Of a stretch of DNA of 11,010 nucleotides, positions 8,201 through 11,010 are shown one piece after another (position 1 is the stretch's first letter; each line of letters begins with the position of its first letter). This DNA is from an uncultured Prevotellaceae bacterium (GTDB lineage: Bacteria > Bacteroidota > Bacteroidia > Bacteroidales > Bacteroidaceae). Location: positions 1 to 11,010 of the forward strand of contig CACYKX010000100.1 in the NCBI GenBank assembly GCA_902775075.1, written 5' to 3'. The notes under the pieces are model-generated. The model was not told where the DNA came from, searched no databases, and saw only the letters and a list, made by a program, of their open reading frames with translations. The position numbers and the translations under genes are program-made.

Positions 8201-10172
8201 AGGTGAATTTTTTGATAACAATGTCAATACCAATCGTTTCTCACAGGAGCGAGATAATACGGGTACTGATACATCATCATATTCCGATAGGTCTTCTCGT
8301 GACCAGTTTAGCACTAAGCAAAAAGCTGCTCAGGAAGAACTTGATAAGGTGAAAGACCAAGCAGATCTCGATGACGCTATACGTAGAACCAAGAAATATA
8401 CATTCCTCTGGTTCAAATATCTCATGGAACAGCTTTACAATCAAAAGAACAATACAGCAACTACAAGAAGCGTCCAAATTGATTTCCGAGAGGCTAAAGT
8501 TTTGGATAACTGTACTATTGCTATATTGAAACCAAACAGGGTTGTTCCTAAATGGATAGAACATGCGGATGATATTACTCTACATATATTAAAGAATGGG
8601 GTTTCTGAGAAAATTGAAGTTAATTTGCAGTACTTTACTGATGATGCTATTTGGGCATATCGTGAGAATGCTGGAGATTTGGAGTCCAAAATCAATCAAG
8701 CAGATAAAGTACGTCTAATAGCTAATGGCAGTTATGCGAATCATATAGACTCTCTCACGAAACAGTTTGTAAAACTTGATTTTGCAGATGATTTCGATCT
8801 TAGAGAGAATCTTCCTGATTGTATAAAGTATATTTATGGCCCTCCTGGTACAGGTAAGACGACAAAGTTGGTTAGCAAAATCGAGGATATTCTCACGACC
8901 GATGAAACACCCCTTGATATTCTTGTTCTAACACCAACCAATAAAGCTGCAGATGTTATTGCAACGAGATTAAACGAAAACACGGAGTGTTCTCAATTTG
9001 TGTATAGATACGGAGTGACGGAAAGTTTAGACTTTTTGGAATCTTCAGTGGTTTATACAAGAGATGATGAGTTTATTAATTCTGATGAGCATCATGTTGT
9101 TGTAACCACGGCAGCACGATATGCATATGATTATCTTCTGCCTAATGAGGAAATATTATGTGATCATCATTGGGATTATGTCATCATTGATGAAGCATCT
9201 ATGATGGATATTGTTACCATGGCTTTCATTCTTTTCAAGAGTAAAGACTGTGAATTCATTATTTCAGGAGATCCAAAACAGATTCAACCAGTAAAACAGA
9301 ATGAGATACAACCAGAAAATATCTATCAGATGGTTGGGCTAAATAGTTTTGCTGCTGCTCAGAATAATCCGAAGGTTGAGTGTCTGAATGTTCAATATCG
9401 CTCTATACCTTCAATAGGTAAATTGGTTAGTGACTTTAGCTATAATGGCATAGTACAGCCATATAGGTCTCAGAAAAGTCAGAAACCATTAAATTTGGGA
9501 TTTAAGATTTCAAGTATTAATTTTATTGGATTCAAGACTGAATTGTTTGATAATTTGTTCGGATTGGACGCAATTGATGATTCTGCATTCCATTTGTATT
9601 CTGCGATATTTGCCTATGAATATGCAAATTACATGGCTGAACGAATAGAGTTAAACAGTCCCAAAGAACCATATTCTATTGGTATAGTATGTCCTTACAA
9701 GAAACAGGCAGATTCTATTAAGCAGATGATAGAACTTAGAGATATTTCCAATGATTCATGTAGTGTACATTGTGGTACTGTTCATAGTTTCCAAGGTGAT
9801 GAGTGTGATATAATGATTGTTGTGTTGAATCCACCTGCAAATGTGGGTCAGAATGCCCATGTAAACAATCAGAATATTATTAATGTTGCGATGAGTCGTG
9901 CTAAGGATTATGTATTCTTCTTGGTTCCAGATAGCAGAACACCTGGATTTACTGCAAGAGAAGTATTAGGAAAAATGGCAGATGATGACAAAACTATTAT
10001 GTACTGTCGTGATTTAGAGAAGATAATGTTCGATCAAGAAGATTACATTCTTCAGCATACAAATGTAACATGTCACATGCCTGTAAACGTTTATTATGAA
10101 CCTACGTCGTTCTATGAGGTTAGAAAGGACGATACGGCCGTTGATATTCAAATAAATGAGCAATTTAGATAA
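2205..10172 (+). CDS. Giant sacsin-like GHKL (Hsp90-fold) ATPase / SF1 helicase fusion protein, putative defence protein
   Basis: A 2655-residue protein. Residues 1-110 are strand-rich and unassigned. Residues about 115-410 form a sacsin/NOV-like GHKL ATPase: N-box ELLQNAND (132-139), HSGACF (162-167), IGYKGIGFKTVF (190-201), and an FNADF...R...WN signature (389-408) seen in Hsp90-like proteins of this group. Residues about 460-1700 are a chain of divergent units of about 115 residues. Residues about 1840-2045 are a polar, serine/charge-rich linker. Residues about 2200-2600 are an SF1 helicase of the Upf1/Dna2 type: Walker A GPPGTGKTT (2212-2220), motif Ia TPTNKAAD (2243-2250), Walker B DEAS (2329-2332), GDPKQ (2355-2359), QYRS ending near 2400, HSFQGDE (around 2530) and AMSRAK with Arg2565. 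All motor motifs look intact. The ATG at 2205 is the only ATG in this frame after the in-frame stop at 2151. It follows mcrC by 71 bases and overlaps the XseA-like gene by 17. Role in defence is inferred from neighbours and domains; substrate (DNA or RNA) is unknown. Confidence 0.9.
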   Translation: MNINEQGIRKRIGSDFLIGCYTQRTDGSTCFTDIRGGEGDLVNIPSLGEDLEVEYTGKSLEVGVFYSFNWHLSDSGQIVIDGNVSKIDNAKFLAGLFDARLRLSGSNLELFNNFQKTIFNEVTGAQHTYIYELLQNANDYPYNGEHVQVKFILSDHYLFFMHSGACFNLRNVVGISSINQGEKKKNTETIGYKGIGFKTVFVNNEYVYLKSGDWSLRFDRKYSEEKSFGECPWALMPIPTSINELDDEVKNAVRLYPMRVQFALRHKTDARKNIEQLDKVFCDNQILLFIPHVYKVDVIVDGKTKHSVEKDDTKWTVTDYRYTVPQDLKDWVKDNINSGDKIPEKFKDIDSVRISFAVGRDGNKLLPVENARVYNYLPTELRLGFSFLFNADFVPNGSRSGLHDVNWNDRIMEQCGSQFADWWVSFLQNENEYDMNSVFNILPHFDSRDKYAQLFTKGFSRRIVEIPCIPTLRDGEYHLVKLEDALYDKIGFIASDNPILTDEELYEFSDTTGSLPHPAVRCNDNLVRLLSHFDCSISFGDSDLSQLCFENDFRDWLAQDNHDYLFLGFLLESGYMMNYWDYKIFLMEDGKIDKAAAIYYDIDKYVNDISFLSKDLPRLNVELRNQLSANYNTWESNKSRFKQFNDFTFVRDIFNNFQRYVELFSAKDNSVKFIHFLSVTGSMLNLPSDYPLFVESGTCVRTNQDVYQKNDVGFELFNHSWIDKSWIKFLDEQYFEKDEEKVRHYLTSKCSIKELTANDCYKSFIASESKVPVIAGKIKSKEANIDFYRYLLHIQDVVSNLTPIMRQNYCVLTTDGTSELFAPITKTIFWQDEDWSRMNQTVWIPKECCLAINNCYFEGLSNDETTQLRTLFSTKQIVQKFSISGMYQSLRTRLDDVFAMITTKEISKEFLNFLFKHQTEIFKNGQIDNIFKKTPILCKDSDELVAIESYGGKVYLPSPAALELYNQPWFNRSTMTLCDDYYVDLFDGSERCRFFENLGLRIFNKIHYLRAHLLNHLDRVKTNLNDRDNNLAFHRYIADVHNELSDNDLENVKEMPIYISSPINEDGVLAERSDNHYLPSELLAEIISNDLVPITILDSIHPDYILSEKDKRYFIDKLENVEIDEDGFYNYIVKDNIIKEVKPYLENEERNVKFWRWVCDSKESKDNKAKLNILPMLYRNDDGVVATYDVPSKMFISDLYSGISGLEQFISENVDSPQFVSPLYKEDGIERDWTSLFKTLKVTVEYKDIIFKNVLPNLAKYQSIQIVGILAKYADIIKQKLSDKDDNIRKCLNNLHLKCNDGIFRTPKDVVVSGKYYDVTVNPFPDVEINNLVSEEYITACLEDDNQRRNVVKLIVSIADSYDVKCENATQLRKLKLQYFAKHQDYYAQSEAHYRIIGEIASAYSTDSVGVTEILRELGNIKLYTTTGQFINSFGQYLSTVYIPECQYMANGITELDFVSEKYDDFCDNGIKWMFVYCMGVRDGFGIHNLKLLQNEKFALYFWGNYALDKDRYLKDIITEENLRNIACIPTSQGMKKPMEVYDYRNSQLQKIVLKLKDGGAKLPAIELPNWVERIGLRGRLYLLDCLEYLALDTHDYRREVIRWFVETKDETLQRNKSAIDRYIQSANWFNGAKKWVPLNTLVALEWGNETLRGNFGGNAFVCNPSYMPEFKDDYVKLCKILGIKILTNNDFTKQKAGEFHKDVDAVREISKRLLYLAYKTGKDNWEELYDAYLEKLNRADICKCESIIYSYNDNIVTDLEIYSEEASALWYVDSWKGSMFIEILDWIIEKLEVKGNFDQNFLRKLFLRPFVDFIKQQEGGSLPTELLARLSETDRAGIEVDENVNAEVFTEDVNDVNSLPEDLKQEANLGLEQRQNQYSQASGSIAGGNNAVDSQNEEEEEGQSPTERKRRSDFGGTHQRNVTPSSGTKTVDVRSESRDSGSDVYTDDSSEVRKSYTDRLQEKWNHQKNAPVQRPHSSKSGSIDGEVFGQSSAASEQKGEFFDNNVNTNRFSQERDNTGTDTSSYSDRSSRDQFSTKQKAAQEELDKVKDQADLDDAIRRTKKYTFLWFKYLMEQLYNQKNNTATTRSVQIDFREAKVLDNCTIAILKPNRVVPKWIEHADDITLHILKNGVSEKIEVNLQYFTDDAIWAYRENAGDLESKINQADKVRLIANGSYANHIDSLTKQFVKLDFADDFDLRENLPDCIKYIYGPPGTGKTTKLVSKIEDILTTDETPLDILVLTPTNKAADVIATRLNENTECSQFVYRYGVTESLDFLESSVVYTRDDEFINSDEHHVVVTTAARYAYDYLLPNEEILCDHHWDYVIIDEASMMDIVTMAFILFKSKDCEFIISGDPKQIQPVKQNEIQPENIYQMVGLNSFAAAQNNPKVECLNVQYRSIPSIGKLVSDFSYNGIVQPYRSQKSQKPLNLGFKISSINFIGFKTELFDNLFGLDAIDDSAFHLYSAIFAYEYANYMAERIELNSPKEPYSIGIVCPYKKQADSIKQMIELRDISNDSCSVHCGTVHSFQGDECDIMIVVLNPPANVGQNAHVNNQNIINVAMSRAKDYVFFLVPDSRTPGFTAREVLGKMADDDKTIMYCRDLEKIMFDQEDYILQHTNVTCHMPVNVYYEPTSFYEVRKDDTAVDIQINEQFR
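2547..3440 (+). other. Sacsin/NOV-like GHKL ATPase domain within the giant protein
   Basis: This domain should bind ATP in the Hsp90/MutL fold and act as an ATP-gated clamp or chaperone-like module. The N-box Glu132 and Asn136 (Mg-ATP contacts) and the glycine-rich lid G-x-x-G-I-G-F (191-197) are present. The adenine-contacting DxG of Hsp90 is replaced by H-S-G at 162-164, followed by a Phe and a V-x-x-I-S-S-I helix, which fits the sacsin-like branch rather than Hsp90, MutL or histidine kinases. A strand ILLFIPHV and a VDVIVDG segment follow near residues 285-305, then the FNADF signature that normally closes this module. Confidence 0.8.
3594..7240 (+). repeat. Protein-level tandem array of about eleven divergent ~115-residue units inside the giant protein
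   Basis: Each unit has an amphipathic helical stretch with an aromatic-rich F/Y/W-x-x-h start, then a short strand, often h-P-h-h, a turn most often reading D-G or N-D-G, and then a second strand often ending in a Y-L-P or V-W-I-P type motif. The turns sit at about residues 474 (RDG), 589 (EDG), 696 (ESG), 815 (TDG), 940 (KDSD), 1066 (EDG), 1182 (DDG), 1301 (NDG), 1428 (TTG), 1534 (SQG) and 1632 (FNG). The spacings are 115, 107, 119, 125, 126, 116, 119, 127, 106 and 98. The DNA itself shows no repeat, so the units are old. The last two or three are the least clear. Confidence 0.6.
7722..8337 (+). other. Low-complexity polar linker between the repeat region and the helicase
   Basis: Residues about 1840-2045 of the giant protein are rich in Ser, Asp, Glu, Gln, Asn, Arg and Lys, with an acidic run of five Glu near residue 1898 and patches such as ERKRRSD and SSYSDRSSRD. 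Large hydrophobics are scarce. This predicts an unstructured tether that lets the GHKL-repeat part and the helicase move independently. The reading frame continues without a break, and ordered sequence (helix KYTFLWFKYLMEQLY) resumes just after. Confidence 0.7.
8820..10010 (+). other. SF1 (Upf1/Dna2-like) helicase domain within the giant protein
   Basis: All core SF1 motifs appear in order: I GPPGTGKTT, Ia TPTNKAAD, a TTAARYAY segment matching the Ic region, II VIIDEAS, III ISGDPKQIQPV, IV QYRSIPSIG, V TVHSFQGDECD and VI NVAMSRAKD. The DEAS box, GDPKQ and the H-S-F-Q-G-D-E form of motif V point to the SF1B Upf1/Dna2 branch rather than UvrD/Rep. The family uses ATP to move along single strands, usually 5' to 3', on DNA or RNA; which one applies here cannot be read from the sequence. 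Confidence 0.88.
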
Positions 10173-11010
10173 TACAAATACACCTGCACCTGCCAATCTC
10201 TTCAAACCATCAGAGATTATTGGCATTCTCCGTAATCATTTGGCTACTGGTCAAGTGAACCAGAGGGTTGTGTGCTTACGAGGTATCTACTTCAAAGGTA
10301 GCTACGTCAATCAGTATTACCATACCGCTACTGACAGGCTTGTTGATGAAAGTACAAGTGATGAACTGTCGCTTTCTATGCCTTTGAATCTTCGTGATGA
10401 CCTTGAAAATGGCAATGTCATTACTGTTCATGGCATTCTTGACCGTTCTATAACGAACAAGGGCCTGATTCAGATAGTCTTGAAAGTAACTGAAGTTGAG
10501 AAGATAAAGGAACTAGCTGTTTCAGAGGATGAAATCAAACGTACCGAACTTAGACGTATCAAGTCTGAGAAAGGCTTCAAAAATGTTGATAGCTTACTCG
10601 AATCGCTTCTATATCAAGACAAGCGTCCTCAGATTGCTTTGGTCTATGCTGAAACCAGTATTACCAATGATGACTTTGAGAAAGGTGTTCAGGCAGCCCG
10701 GACTCATATTGACTTCAAGGAATACAGAGTGTCTTTTGCGAAGACTAAAGCCTTTTGTCAGACATTGAAGCAATTGGATACTATGAATTATGATGTCATA
10801 GCTATTATCCGTGGTGGCGGTGCCGGACTTGAAGCCTTGGACGAGGTGGAGTTGCTTGAAACCTTGGTGAACATGAACACGGCGTGGATGTATGGCGCAG
10901 GTCATGAGGGAGAAAAGTTGTTCATCCTGAACATAGCCGACAAAGCAATTGCCATTCCTCATGCTTTGGGAACCTATTTCCGGGACATCACAGATGGCGT
11001 TGTTCAAAAG
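10156..11010 (+). CDS. Exonuclease VII large subunit (XseA)-like protein, 3' truncated by window edge
   Basis: The frame starts at ATG 10156 and stays open for 285 codons to the right edge. Residues about 30-120 form a strand-rich part (VVCLRGIYF ... VITVHGIL ... IQIVLKVTEVE) that fits the OB-fold at the N-terminus of XseA. The catalytic-domain motifs follow: IALVYAETSITNDDF with Asp172/Asp173, IAIIRGGGAGLEALDE with Arg219, GAGHEGE with His250, and ADKAIAIPHALG near 261. These match in order the GxxS..D, RGGGS-E, GHExD and ADxRAxTP motifs of ExoVII. At the last acidic position of GHExD there is Glu253 instead of Asp. The family digests single-stranded DNA from both ends in complex with XseB; no XseB is visible here, and the coiled-coil tail that binds it would be beyond the window. 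The 17-base overlap with the giant gene suggests coupled translation and a specialised paralogue rather than housekeeping xseA. No later ATG before residue 76 offers a credible alternative start. Confidence 0.82.
   Translation, partial: MSNLDNTNTPAPANLFKPSEIIGILRNHLATGQVNQRVVCLRGIYFKGSYVNQYYHTATDRLVDESTSDELSLSMPLNLRDDLENGNVITVHGILDRSITNKGLIQIVLKVTEVEKIKELAVSEDEIKRTELRRIKSEKGFKNVDSLLESLLYQDKRPQIALVYAETSITNDDFEKGVQAARTHIDFKEYRVSFAKTKAFCQTLKQLDTMNYDVIAIIRGGGAGLEALDEVELLETLVNMNTAWMYGAGHEGEKLFILNIADKAIAIPHALGTYFRDITDGVVQK

Noticed and set aside
7722..8337. A break or fusion scar with a frameshift between two once-separate genes
   Set aside because: The frame is continuous with no stop; the low-complexity stretch is better explained as a flexible linker.
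8113..8352. Plus-strand open frame of 79 codons in another frame
   Set aside because: It lies inside the low-complexity linker of the giant gene and has no independent support.
10609..11007. Minus-strand open frame of 132 codons
   Set aside because: It lies antisense to the XseA-like gene, whose motifs are clear, and its translation shows no recognisable domain.

Overview
The window is one compact, all-plus-strand gene cluster that reads as a DNA-targeting defence locus: the 3' part of mcrB, a complete mcrC, one very large gene of 2655 codons, and the 5' part of an exonuclease VII large-subunit-like gene that runs off the right edge. No tRNA, rRNA, CRISPR array, insertion sequence or methyltransferase gene is visible. 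Almost every base is coding; the only real intergenic gap is 71 bases. The genes start without Shine-Dalgarno purine runs and the DNA is AT-rich overall, which together with the protein flavour suggests Bacteroidota (a gut or oral Bacteroidales type). That is an inference from style, not a taxonomic match.

Layout. Bases 2-832: McrB, the AAA+ GTPase of a modification-dependent restriction system, cut by the left edge so that the Walker A loop is not seen, but with Walker B, sensor 1 and an arginine-rich RRRF element intact. Bases 832-2133: McrC, starting on the last base of the mcrB stop codon (TAATG) and carrying an intact PD-(D/E)XK nuclease site. Bases 2205-10172: a giant protein with a sacsin/NOV-like GHKL (Hsp90-fold) ATPase domain at the N-terminus, a middle part of about 1200 residues built from roughly eleven divergent units of about 115 residues, a polar low-complexity linker, and a complete Upf1/Dna2-like SF1 helicase at the C-terminus. 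Bases 10156 to the right edge: an XseA-like protein with an OB-like N-terminal part and the RGGG and GHE motifs of the ExoVII catalytic domain; its start overlaps the giant gene by 17 bases.

How it may work together (inference). McrB and McrC would recognise and cut modified DNA. The GHKL-helicase protein looks like an ATP-driven clamp or scaffold plus motor that could sense, unwind or translocate on the broken nucleic acid, and the XseA-like protein could digest single strands. The tight overlaps suggest co-expression of mcrB with mcrC, and of the giant gene with the XseA-like gene. The giant gene is clearly more AT-rich in sampled lines than its neighbours on both sides, so the cluster may be mosaic. 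I do not recognise this four-gene combination as a named defence system, and I consider it the main point of interest in the window.
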